Shown one piece after another: positions 17,303-25,360 of a stretch of 56,134 nt of DNA; position 1 is the stretch's first letter, and each line of letters starts with the position of its first letter. The DNA lies in NCBI GenBank assembly GCA_946546945.1, contig CAMNOU010000017.1, forward strand, positions 1 through 56,134, in the 5' to 3' direction. This stretch comes from an uncultured Lachnospiraceae bacterium (GTDB taxonomy: Bacteria > Bacillota > Clostridia > Lachnospirales > Lachnospiraceae). Both the position numbers and the translations under genes were made by a program. The notes under the pieces were generated by a model, which was not told the origin of the DNA, ran no database searches, and worked only from the letters and a program-made list of their open reading frames with translations.

Positions 17303-19270
17303 ATGTGTAAGACCTGTAAAGGGAAGTTTTATATGACGACAGCGATTGCCTACACTTCAGCGAAGCCGCACATCGGCAATACGTATGAGGTTGTGCTGGC
17401 GGACGCGATTGCACGGTTCAAACGGCAGGAAGGCTATGATGTTTATTTCCAGACCGGTACCGACGAACACGGACAGAAGATTGAGCTGAAAGCAGAAGAG
17501 GCCGGAGTGACGCCGAAGGAGTATGTGGATCAGGTGGCCGGCGAAGTGAAGCAGATCTGGGATCTGATGAATGCTTCTTATGATAATTTTGTGCGCACCA
17601 CGGACGCAGATCATGAGCGCCAGGTGCAGAAGATTTTTAAAAAGCTGTATGAGCAGGGAGATATCTATAAAGGCTACTATGAGGGGCTTTACTGCACGCC
17701 CTGCGAGTCCTTTTTCACAGAATCCCAGCTGGTGGACGGCAAGTGTCCGGACTGCGGACGCGAGGTGCAGGCGGCAAGGGAAGAGGCTTACTTTTTCAAG
17801 ATGAGCAAGTACGCGGACCGTCTGATCGAGCATATCAATACGCATCCGGAGTTCATTCAGCCCGTTTCCAGGAAGAATGAGATGATGAACAACTTCCTGC
17901 TTCCGGGACTTCAGGATCTGTGTGTTTCCAGGACGTCGTTCAAGTGGGGCATCCCGGTGGATTTTGATCCGAAGCATGTTGTCTATGTCTGGCTTGACGC
18001 ACTGACCAACTATATTACGAAGATCGGATACGATGCCGACGGAGAGCACAGTGATCTGTTCAAAAAGAACTGGCCGGCAGATCTGCATCTGATCGGCAAG
18101 GATATCATCCGTTTCCATACGATTTACTGGCCGATCTTTCTGATGGCGCTGGATGTGCCGCTTCCGAAGCAGGTGTTCGGTCATCCCTGGCTTCTGCAGG
18201 GCGACGGCAAGATGAGCAAGTCCAAGGGGAACGTACTTTATGCCGATGAGCTGGTGGATTTCTTTGGCGTGGATGCAGTGAGATATTTCCTGCTTCATGA
18301 GATGCCGTTTGACAATGACGGTGTGATTTCCTGGGAGCTTCTGGTAGAGCGGATCAATTCCGATCTGGCGAATACGCTGGGCAATCTGGTAAACCGCACC
18401 ATCGCCATGAGCAATAAATATTTCGGCGGCGTGGTTTCTGATCAGGGAGCTGCGGAGCCGGTAGATGAGGAGCTGAAGGCTGTTGTCACCGCTGCCCGCG
18501 ATAAGGCGGTGGCGAAGATGGCTGACTTAAGAGTCGCTGATGCGATCACCGAAGTGATGACCCTCTTTAAGCGATGCAACAAATATATCGATGAGACGCT
18601 GCCCTGGGTCCTGGCAAAGGATGAGGCGAAGCAGGACCGTCTGGCGACGGTGCTTTACAATCTGACAGAGAGCATCAGCATCGGCGCGAATCTGCTGAAG
18701 AGCTTTATGCCGGATACGGCAGCAAAGATTCTTTCCATGCTGAATGAGACAGAGCGTGATTTTGATGATCTCGCAAGCTTCGGACTGCGGAAGAACGGAC
18801 AAAAGGTCACAGAGAAACCGGAAATTCTCTTTGAACGTCTGAAACTTGATGAGGTTCTCGCGGAAGTGGAAAAACGGCATCCTGCCGCTGCGGCAGCCGA
18901 GGAAGCAAAGGAAGAAGAACCGGCCATCGAACTGGAGCAAAAGGAAGAGATCACCTTTGAGGATTTCGGAAAGATGCAGTTCGCGGTGGGCGAGATTATC
19001 GCCTGCGAGGAAGTGAAGAAATCCAAGAAGCTGCTCTGCTCTCAGGTGAAGATCGGCAATCAGGTAAAGCAGATCGTCTCCGGCATTAAGAAATACTACT
19101 CTGCTGAGGAGATGGTGGGCAAGAAAGTCATGGTTCTGGTCAACTTAAAACCTGCAAAACTGGCCGGCGTTCTTTCTGAGGGAATGCTTCTGTGCGCAGA
19201 AGATGCCGAGGGAAATCTGGCATTGATGACGCCGGAGAAGGATATGCCGTCCGGTGCCGAAATCTGCTGA
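17303..19270 (+). CDS. metG: Methionyl-tRNA synthetase with C-terminal tRNA-binding domain
   Basis: 655 aa class I synthetase charging tRNA-Met. Visible are the HIGH-equivalent AYTSAKPHIGNTYE near residue 15, the zinc-binding knuckle CTPCESFF...CPDCGREV near residue 130, the KMSKSKGNVLYADE motif near residue 300, an anticodon-binding helical region, and a C-terminal EMAP/tRBD oligonucleotide-binding domain (FGKMQFAVGEIIACEEV to the C-terminus). Length fits the long bacterial form. The ATG at 17303 lies about 9 nt from AAGGAG; the ATG at 17294 is too close. tatD and rsmA follow closely, a gene order also seen in other Firmicutes. Confidence 0.96.
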   Translation: MCKTCKGKFYMTTAIAYTSAKPHIGNTYEVVLADAIARFKRQEGYDVYFQTGTDEHGQKIELKAEEAGVTPKEYVDQVAGEVKQIWDLMNASYDNFVRTTDADHERQVQKIFKKLYEQGDIYKGYYEGLYCTPCESFFTESQLVDGKCPDCGREVQAAREEAYFFKMSKYADRLIEHINTHPEFIQPVSRKNEMMNNFLLPGLQDLCVSRTSFKWGIPVDFDPKHVVYVWLDALTNYITKIGYDADGEHSDLFKKNWPADLHLIGKDIIRFHTIYWPIFLMALDVPLPKQVFGHPWLLQGDGKMSKSKGNVLYADELVDFFGVDAVRYFLLHEMPFDNDGVISWELLVERINSDLANTLGNLVNRTIAMSNKYFGGVVSDQGAAEPVDEELKAVVTAARDKAVAKMADLRVADAITEVMTLFKRCNKYIDETLPWVLAKDEAKQDRLATVLYNLTESISIGANLLKSFMPDTAAKILSMLNETERDFDDLASFGLRKNGQKVTEKPEILFERLKLDEVLAEVEKRHPAAAAAEEAKEEEPAIELEQKEEITFEDFGKMQFAVGEIIACEEVKKSKKLLCSQVKIGNQVKQIVSGIKKYYSAEEMVGKKVMVLVNLKPAKLAGVLSEGMLLCAEDAEGNLALMTPEKDMPSGAEIC

Positions 19271-19297
19271 CGAAGAGCAGGGAAACAGGAAGCTGTT

Positions 19298-20074
19298 ATG
19301 ATATTTGATACACATGCGCATTATGATGATGCACAATTTGATGAGGACAGGGATGCGCTCCTGTCCTCAATGCATGAGAACAACGTCGGCACGATCATCA
19401 ATGTCGGCGCATCTTTGGAGGGCTGCCGGGCCAGCGTGAGGCTGGCCGGGCAGTATGACTTTATCTATGCCGCAGCCGGGGTTCATCCCGACGAGGTCGG
19501 AGAACTCGATGAAGATTTTCTGGACTGGATCCGGCAGACGGCCCTCTCGGATCCGAAGGTGGTCGCCATCGGCGAGATCGGTCTTGACTACCATTGGGAC
19601 GTTGAGCCGCGGGAAGTACAGAAGCAGTGGTTCATCCGCCAGATGAAGCTGGCAGAGGAGGTATCTTTACCGATCATCGTTCACTCCCGTGACGCGGCCA
19701 GAGACACCTTTGACCTCATTGCGGAGCATGGCAGGGATTTAAGCGGCGTCATCCACTGTTATTCCTACTCTCCGGAAATGGCCAAAGAGTATGTCAGGCT
19801 GGGCTATCATATCGGGCTCGGCGGGGTGGTCACCTTCAAAAACGCAAAGAAGGCAAAGGAAACGGCCGCGGCGATCCCGCTGGAGCGCATTCTTCTGGAG
19901 ACAGACGCGCCCTATATGGCACCCACGCCTTTCCGGGGGAAACGAAACAATTCCATTCTCATCGACTATGTCGCGGAGGAGATCGCCGGAATCAGGGGGA
20001 TTACAAAAGAAGAAGTCATCGCCGTGACGGAAGAGAATGCCCGGAGACTGTTTAAGATCCGGAGTCATTCCTGA
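19298..20074 (+). CDS. tatD: TatD-family metal-dependent hydrolase (DNase)
   Basis: 258 aa TIM-barrel amidohydrolase. Metal ligands are visible in FDTHAHYDDAQFD (HxH near residue 5), GEIGLDYHWD (Glu), PIIVHSRDA (His), GVIHCYSYS (His) and LLETDAPYMAP (Asp). TatD proteins show 3'-5' exonuclease or DNA-repair activity. Length is typical. It lies between metG and rsmA with about 30 bp spacing on each side, consistent with one transcript. Confidence 0.94.
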   Translation: MIFDTHAHYDDAQFDEDRDALLSSMHENNVGTIINVGASLEGCRASVRLAGQYDFIYAAAGVHPDEVGELDEDFLDWIRQTALSDPKVVAIGEIGLDYHWDVEPREVQKQWFIRQMKLAEEVSLPIIVHSRDAARDTFDLIAEHGRDLSGVIHCYSYSPEMAKEYVRLGYHIGLGGVVTFKNAKKAKETAAAIPLERILLETDAPYMAPTPFRGKRNNSILIDYVAEEIAGIRGITKEEVIAVTEENARRLFKIRSHS

Positions 20075-20109
20075 ACAGGGATACAGGCAGGCTGTCAGAG
20101 GGGGAACAT

Positions 20110-21000
20110 ATGGATACGGAAAAAAGAAAACCTTACCTGGGAACGCCCCAGGCCACGATTGCCATTCTGGATAAATATAAGTTCGTTTTTCAGAAAAAGT
20201 ATGGGCAGAATTTTCTGATCGATCCGCATGTGCTGGACCGGATCATGGAGGCCGCCGGGATTACCCCGGAGGATTTTGTGCTGGAAATCGGGCCCGGCAT
20301 CGGTACGATGACCCAGTATCTTGCGGCAAATGCGAGAGAGGTGACTGCTGTGGAGATTGACCGGGCGCTGATACCGATCCTTCACGATACGCTGAGCGGG
20401 TTCGACAACGTGGAGATCATCAATGAAGATATCCTGAAGCTGGACATCCGGGCCCTTGCGCAGCGAAAGAATGGCGGCCGGCCGATAAAAGTAGTGGCAA
20501 ATCTGCCGTATTATATCACGACACCGATCATCATGGGACTGTTTGAAAGCCGCGTGCCGGTCGAAAGCATTACGATCATGGTGCAAAAGGAAGTGGCTGA
20601 CCGGATGCAGACCGGCCCCGGCTCCAAGGACTACGGTGCGCTTTCTCTGGCGGTGCAGTACTATGCAGATCCCGAGATTGTAGCAAACGTTCCGCCGAAC
20701 TGCTTCATGCCCCGGCCAAATGTGGGTTCCTCGGTGATCCGCCTGAAGAGTCATCCGACCCCGGTGGTCGATGTGAAGGATGAAAAGCTGATGTTCCGTC
20801 TGATCCGAGCCTCTTTTAACCAGCGCAGGAAAACACTGGTGAACGGCCTGAAGAATTCGCCGGATCTTTCCTTTACCAAAGAACAGATCGAGGCTGCGGT
20901 CACCGCAATCGGCAAACCGCTGAATATACGCGGAGAAGCGCTGACGCTGGAGGAGTTTGCGGGACTGGCCAACGCATTCCTGTCACAGCAGCGTACTTGA
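20110..21000 (+). CDS. rsmA: 16S rRNA dimethyladenosine transferase RsmA/KsgA
   Basis: 296 aa. SAM-dependent methyltransferase that dimethylates two adjacent adenosines at the 3' end of 16S rRNA. Motifs: QNFLIDPHVLDRI, SAM-binding VLEIGPGIGTMTQYLA, the EIIN-EDILKLD acidic loop, catalytic VVANLPYYITTPII, VQKEVADRM, and FNQRRKTLVNGLKN in the C-terminal domain. Length is normal. AGGGGGAACAT precedes the ATG. Last gene of the metG-tatD-rsmA group. Confidence 0.97.
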   Translation: MDTEKRKPYLGTPQATIAILDKYKFVFQKKYGQNFLIDPHVLDRIMEAAGITPEDFVLEIGPGIGTMTQYLAANAREVTAVEIDRALIPILHDTLSGFDNVEIINEDILKLDIRALAQRKNGGRPIKVVANLPYYITTPIIMGLFESRVPVESITIMVQKEVADRMQTGPGSKDYGALSLAVQYYADPEIVANVPPNCFMPRPNVGSSVIRLKSHPTPVVDVKDEKLMFRLIRASFNQRRKTLVNGLKNSPDLSFTKEQIEAAVTAIGKPLNIRGEALTLEEFAGLANAFLSQQRT

Positions 21001-21038
21001 TTAGCATAAAACCGAAATGAGAGTCATAGAGTTTTACC

Positions 21039-21929
21039 ATGAAAGAAAAAGTAAAATTTTATGGCTCTATTTTTATTATGATCCTGTTTGTCCCCTATCT
21101 GATTACCGTGTATCTGCGGGATGGCTTTCAGGAGATCTCCTTTTTCCGGAAAGAGGACGTGCAGTCGGAACAGAGAGTGGAGGAGATTCTGGCGTCTGAG
21201 ATTCCGGCAGATTATGAGATGGAGTGCCTGAAAGCACAGGCAGTCATCGCACGCACAAATCTGGTCCGGCAGATGCAGGAGGGACAGGCTGTACAGGAAG
21301 AAACCGGGTGGACGGAAGCGCAGATGCGTGTGGCATGGGGACAGGACTATGAAAAAAACCGCGAACGGATCGCGGCGGCGGTGGCGGAGACAAAAGGTCA
21401 GATCCTGACCTGGTACGGGGAGACGATTCAGGCAGCCTATCACACCGCCTGCAGCGCAAAGACCCGGAACGCCTCGGAGGTTCCCGGACAGGCAGCGTAT
21501 TGTTACCTGGTGAGCGTGGACAGCCCGGATGATATTCTGGCAGACGGGTTTCTTTCGATCGGAACGATGCAAAAGGAAGCGTTTGCCGATGCCCTTGCGG
21601 CTCTGTTTCCGGACGAGACGATGGATGCAGGGCAGCTTCCCGGCGCGCTTCAGATCGTGGAGAGGGACAAGGCAGACTATGTCACTAAAGTGCAGTATGG
21701 ACGCACGATCGTCAGCGGAGAAGCTGTCCGCAGCGCACTGCATCTTAACTCCGCGTGTTTTTACCTGAGCGAAACAGACGGAAAGATCCGCATTGTCACC
21801 AAGGGGATCGGCCACGGACTCGGATTCAGTCAGTTCGGGGCACAGCAGCTTGCAAAGAAGGGAGATTCTTACGAAGAACTGCTTCATTACTATTACGCAG
21901 ATGTTGATATTAAAAAAACAGAGTACTGA
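21039..21929 (+). CDS. spoIID: SpoIID/LytB-domain protein (stage II sporulation protein D)
   Basis: 296 aa with an N-terminal membrane anchor (YGSIFIMILFVPYLITVYL). The SpoIID domain follows: VEEILASEIPADYEMECLKA, QAVIARTNL with the catalytic Glu region, HTACSAKTRNASEVPG, and the C-terminal GHGLGFSQFGAQQLAKKG. SpoIID is a lytic transglycosylase of the DMP complex that degrades peptidoglycan during engulfment, made in the mother cell under SigE in characterised species. It is followed by a SpoIIQ-like gene, a common pairing in Clostridia. It indicates that the host has a sporulation programme. Confidence 0.88.
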   Translation: MKEKVKFYGSIFIMILFVPYLITVYLRDGFQEISFFRKEDVQSEQRVEEILASEIPADYEMECLKAQAVIARTNLVRQMQEGQAVQEETGWTEAQMRVAWGQDYEKNRERIAAAVAETKGQILTWYGETIQAAYHTACSAKTRNASEVPGQAAYCYLVSVDSPDDILADGFLSIGTMQKEAFADALAALFPDETMDAGQLPGALQIVERDKADYVTKVQYGRTIVSGEAVRSALHLNSACFYLSETDGKIRIVTKGIGHGLGFSQFGAQQLAKKGDSYEELLHYYYADVDIKKTEY

Positions 21930-22030
21930 TGTGTATAACTTTTCCTTTTCCGGTAAAACTACTAAGGAGAAAACGCTAATTGCTGACAGTGCGGCGTGCG
22001 GCCGCGGGCGAGCGGGAATGGAGGAAAAGT

Positions 22031-22879
22031 ATGAGCGAACCCGGGAACACAGGAAGACATACGATAGAGAATCAGAAAGTACGGGAGATTACAAAAGAAC
22101 TGCCCCAGGACAGAAAGAACCGCAGATGGAAATCTTATCTTGCGGCCGGAGTGATTGCTCTGGCGGCGGTGGCTGCCATAGCGGGAATTGCCCGTAAGAA
22201 CAGTCTGAAACAGAAAGAGATGGAACAGGAAACCGCAATCATGGCGGAAAATGAATGGAAGGAGGATGCGGCAGAAGACCCGGTTCAGAATAATGCGGCG
22301 GACCAGGAAGCTTTGGACGACGCCATCTGGGAGGCGCAGGACAGCATTGGCCGGAATACTTCTCCGGACGATGTGCCGGATACGGCCGTAAGCCTTGTGC
22401 AGACAGAAGAGGAAAACCAGGCGGTGACAGAACCCATTATCGGCGAGACAGCGCCCCTCTCTTTCGCGGAAACGGGAAAGCTCAGCTGGCCGCTGCATGG
22501 GGACGTCATCCTCAACTTCAGCATGGACAAGTCTGTCTACTTTGCCACCCTGGATCAGTATAAATACAATCCGGCACTCGTGATCAAAAGCGATGTCAAC
22601 ACAAAGGTAAACGCAGCTGCATCCGGTGAAATCCTTCACATTGAGACCGGAGAGGAAACGGGTGCGACGGTCACTGTTGATATCGGAGACGGATATCAGC
22701 TGATCTACGGACAGCTGAAGGAAATCCAGTGTGAGGAGGGAGATTTTATCCGCGAAGGAGAATTGCTTGGGTTCGTCGGCGAGCCCACGAAATACTATTC
22801 CGTGGAGGGAAGCAATCTTTTCTTTGAGATGCAAAAAGACGGGAAGCCGGTGAATCCGCTGGATTACCTGGAGTCATAG
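22031..22879 (+). CDS. spoIIQ: SpoIIQ-like degenerate M23/LytM-domain protein
   Basis: 282 aa. Cytoplasmic N-terminus, one membrane helix near residue 40 (SYLAAGVIALAAVAAIAGIA), an acidic linker, and a C-terminal LytM-like beta fold (ALVIKSDVNTKVNAAASGEI, TVDIGDGYQLIYGQL, GEPTKYYSVEGSNLFFEM). The zinc-ligand His residues of active M23 peptidases are absent: the HxH position reads NLFFE and the first His/Asp pair is missing. The domain is probably catalytically dead, as in Bacillus SpoIIQ. In that system SpoIIQ on the forespore side binds SpoIIIAH across the intermembrane space. The start at 22031 has GGAGGAAAAGT. Confidence 0.82.
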   Translation: MSEPGNTGRHTIENQKVREITKELPQDRKNRRWKSYLAAGVIALAAVAAIAGIARKNSLKQKEMEQETAIMAENEWKEDAAEDPVQNNAADQEALDDAIWEAQDSIGRNTSPDDVPDTAVSLVQTEEENQAVTEPIIGETAPLSFAETGKLSWPLHGDVILNFSMDKSVYFATLDQYKYNPALVIKSDVNTKVNAAASGEILHIETGEETGATVTVDIGDGYQLIYGQLKEIQCEEGDFIREGELLGFVGEPTKYYSVEGSNLFFEMQKDGKPVNPLDYLES

Positions 22880-23195
22880 GCAGGACGGACGCGATTCTGA
22901 AACGAAATTCCTAAAATCGCATGCACTCATCTGGAAAAATTGTGTATGATAAAGTATAATGAATTCGCAATCGAAGTTTTTATACCTGCCGGAATCTTAA
23001 GAGATCTCTTCCGGCGCCTGCTTTGTTCCAGATTTGAGTGATATACGAGTCGGTCGATTGCTTTTATGATAGAGTGCGCGGGAATGTGCAGAGATTCGAA
23101 ATGCTTTCGAATCCCGCACAGCATCTCGCGGTACGGGGAAGCAGTCACAAACATGGCCGGCAGGGCATCTGCGTGAAAAGAGGTGTTCCAAATAC
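22880..23195. other. Intergenic region without a recognised gene
   Basis: 316 bp between spoIIQ and the GIY-YIG gene. A TATAAT at about 22956 has no good -35. The inverted segments GATTCGAAATGCTTTCGAATC (about 23092-23112) can form a hairpin. No coding signal or RNA family is recognised. Confidence 0.5.
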
Positions 23196-23492
23196 ATGAA
23201 TTATACATATATCCTGAAATGCTGCGACGGCAGCCTTTATACAGGATGGACAAATGATATCGAGAACAGAATTGAGCTTCACCGCAGCGGCAGGGGAGCA
23301 AAATACACCAGAGGCCGCAGCCCCCTGGAGCTGGTCTATCTGGAGGTGTCGGAGACCAGGTCCGAGGCGATGCACAGGGAGGCGTACATCAAACGCCTGA
23401 CAAAACCGCAGAAACTGTCGCTGATCCGGATGAGTGACTGGAAAGAACGTCTGAAGGAATGGAACCTGGAGAATCTGCAGATTAAAAGCTGA
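23196..23492 (+). CDS. GIY-YIG nuclease superfamily protein (UPF0213 type)
   Basis: 98 aa. Single GIY-YIG domain: YTYILKCCDGSLYTGWTNDI (the two aromatic motifs), NRIELHRSGRGAKYTRGR, the catalytic-type Glu in RSEAMHREAYIKRLTKPQK, and a short basic C-terminus. This matches the small stand-alone YhbQ/YazA family. The biological role is poorly defined. The ATG at 23196 is preceded by AAGAGGTG. Confidence 0.92.
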   Translation: MNYTYILKCCDGSLYTGWTNDIENRIELHRSGRGAKYTRGRSPLELVYLEVSETRSEAMHREAYIKRLTKPQKLSLIRMSDWKERLKEWNLENLQIKS

Positions 23493-23572
23493 GCGCTGTT
23501 CTTTTGTGGAGTTGCTGTCATTTTCGGGAAGACTTGTCATACGATATAATAAATAACAGACAGAGGTATGTC

Positions 23573-24415
23573 ATGTCATTGTACAGACGCTTCGTGACCT
23601 ATTTATTTCAATATGAGAACGCTGTGAAAGGAAGAAACTGCGGATTCGCCAAGGTCGGAATGAGCCAGGAGCAGACCCGGATGCAGATCCAGCTGAATGG
23701 TCTTGCCGATGGGGACTATCCCGTATATTTGTGCGCTCCGAAAGAAGATTTCATCGAAGGAGTGCCGGTTGGAATCCTGCCTGTTTGCCAGGAGAAGGGG
23801 AATGTGCTTCTTTCCGTCAGACAGGAGGTGTTTGCCGGCACGCCCTGTCGCATGGATGCAATGACAGGAATCTACATTCCTGTCAGGGAGAATGTATTTG
23901 CTGCCAGCCAGTGGACCGATGAAAAAATGGCCTGGGAACATTTTCGTATCCCCGGCAAGGAGGATCCAGAGAGGCATGAAGAGGAAAAGACGGAAGAGCT
24001 TCAAATGCAGGCCTCCCGGACCGACCCCGCAAGCCAGCCGGTTTCTTACGGGGATGCATGGGAACAGCAGTGGCAGCAGTTCCTCGCAGCACACCCTTCC
24101 TTTTTTCCCTATGACGAGGAGAAAACGATCCTGGCAGTCAAGATTGACCTGAGGGATCTGCGGATACTTCCCGGAGAATACCGGTCTCTCGGCAGCAACC
24201 GTTTTTTGCTTCACGGGTATTTCAGCTATCAGCATATTCTTCTGGGACAGGAGGATGGGGAGAAGAAAAGATGGTTTCTCGGCGTCCCGGGAGTCTTTCA
24301 GAATCAGGAACAGCTGCTGGCAGGGCTTTTCGGATTTCCTGAATTCCGGACAAAGCACCGGACGAAGCAAAAGACAGGAGAATTCGGGTACTGGATCCGG
24401 TATATGGATCTGTAA
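23573..24415 (+). CDS. Conserved hypothetical protein (possibly DUF6128)
   Basis: 280 aa. Starts MSLYRRFVTYLFQYENAVKG, followed by a beta-rich segment (FAKVGMSQEQTRMQIQLNG, YPVYLCAPKEDFIEGVPVG) that could be a small sandwich domain. Then come an acidic/Gln-rich linker near residue 130-160 and a second region ending REFGYWIRYMDL-like (GEFGYWIRYMDL). There is no signal peptide or membrane segment. I think this is the Lachnospiraceae DUF6128 type, but that is recollection, not a search. An earlier in-frame start at 23504 lacks an RBS. It lies just before tadA with about 25 bp between, so they may be co-transcribed. Confidence 0.6.
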   Translation: MSLYRRFVTYLFQYENAVKGRNCGFAKVGMSQEQTRMQIQLNGLADGDYPVYLCAPKEDFIEGVPVGILPVCQEKGNVLLSVRQEVFAGTPCRMDAMTGIYIPVRENVFAASQWTDEKMAWEHFRIPGKEDPERHEEEKTEELQMQASRTDPASQPVSYGDAWEQQWQQFLAAHPSFFPYDEEKTILAVKIDLRDLRILPGEYRSLGSNRFLLHGYFSYQHILLGQEDGEKKRWFLGVPGVFQNQEQLLAGLFGFPEFRTKHRTKQKTGEFGYWIRYMDL

Positions 24416-24442
24416 AATCAGATACACATGAGGAATAGAACG

Positions 24443-24964
24443 ATGAACGAACAGGAAAAATATATGAAGGAGGCACTCCGGCAGGCCAAAAAGGCCTATG
24501 CGCTCGGCGAGGTTCCGATCGGATGTGTGATTGTATATGAAGGCAGGATCATTGGCCGCGGATATAACCGGCGAAACAGTGATAAGATCACACTCGCGCA
24601 TGCGGAAATCACCGCGATCCGAAAGGCAAGCAAGAAGATCGGAGACTGGCGTCTGGAAGGCTGCACGATGTATGTTACCCTCGAACCCTGCCAGATGTGT
24701 GCCGGCGCCCTGGTACAGTCCCGCATTGATAAAGTGGTCATCGGATGCATGAATCCGAAGGCTGGCTGCGCAGGTTCCATCCTGAATCTGCTGCAGATGA
24801 AAGAATTTAACCATCAGGTGGAAATCGAGCGCGGCGTTCTGGAAGAGGAATGCTCCGCAATCCTGAAGAAATTCTTTGTGGAGCTTCGCAAACGCAATAA
24901 GGCAGAGGCAGCAGAACGGCGGGCGCTGGCAGAAGGTGAGAAGGGAGAGAACGATTGCCGTTGA
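24443..24964 (+). CDS. tadA: tRNA-specific adenosine deaminase TadA
   Basis: 173 aa. Deaminates the wobble adenosine (A34) of tRNA-Arg to inosine. Catalytic HAE is in LAHAEITAIRKASKK and the zinc motif PCxxC in LEPCQMCAGALVQ; GSILNLLQMKEFNHQVEIERG is the typical family tail. A C-terminal basic/Ala-rich extension (RNKAEAAERRALAEGEKGEN) is longer than in E. coli. The start at 24443 follows GAGGAATAGAACG. The SRP RNA gene lies immediately downstream, a common arrangement. Confidence 0.95.
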   Translation: MNEQEKYMKEALRQAKKAYALGEVPIGCVIVYEGRIIGRGYNRRNSDKITLAHAEITAIRKASKKIGDWRLEGCTMYVTLEPCQMCAGALVQSRIDKVVIGCMNPKAGCAGSILNLLQMKEFNHQVEIERGVLEEECSAILKKFFVELRKRNKAEAAERRALAEGEKGENDCR

Positions 24965-24972
24965 TCCCGCTC

Positions 24973-25002
24973 TTGACACAGCTGCGCAGGAAATGGTATA
25001 CT
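24973..25002 (+). promoter_or_regulatory. Promoter of the SRP RNA gene
   Basis: TTGACA (24973-24978), an 18-nt spacer and TATACT (24997-25002), ending 6 bp before the predicted RNA 5' end. Confidence 0.8.
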
Positions 25003-25008
25003 AAAACT

Positions 25009-25270
25009 CCGAGCAGCCGGGGTCGTAGCGGCGCCCTGTACCATCAATCCGCTATAGTTGGGGTGATATCCTGCCGCGGGTCTTTGATTGTAGAGCTGCC
25101 TCCTATAAGTGGCGTGGATTTTCGGGTCTTGCGCAACAGGAACTTGTGAACCGGGTCAGGTCAGGAATGGAGCAGCCCTAAGCAGGACCTTCTGTGTGCC
25201 GCAAGGGTGCCTGGGATGAGTTAACTGTAGGAGTAACGTCTGGGGTCGGGATTCAACGCAGGATGCTCGG
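25009..25270 (+). ncRNA. ffs: Signal recognition particle RNA, large bacterial type
   Basis: About 262 nt. The Ffh-binding helix 8 consensus is clear around 25152-25190: GGTCAGGTCAGGAATGGAGC, then AGCCCTAAGCAGGACC. The termini pair (CCGAGC at 25009-25014 with GCTCGG at 25265-25270), and the Alu-like 5' domain gives the long Gram-positive form. It scaffolds Ffh for co-translational targeting of membrane proteins. The unusual point is AATGGA where many species have GGAAGGA near the symmetric loop; a covariance model would confirm. Confidence 0.93.
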
Positions 25271-25303
25271 AAAAGAAAAATATCCGTTTTTTTATCATAA
25301 ACG

Positions 25304-25335
25304 CCGCGCGAAGGAGATCCATTCGGGCGGTTTTT
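25304..25335 (+). terminator. Terminator downstream of SRP RNA
   Basis: CCGCGCGAA/TTCGGGCGG stem with one mismatch (25304-25312 and 25322-25330), then T5. Confidence 0.75.
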
Positions 25336-25360
25336 ATTTTTACAGAAAGAAGGCCTTATT

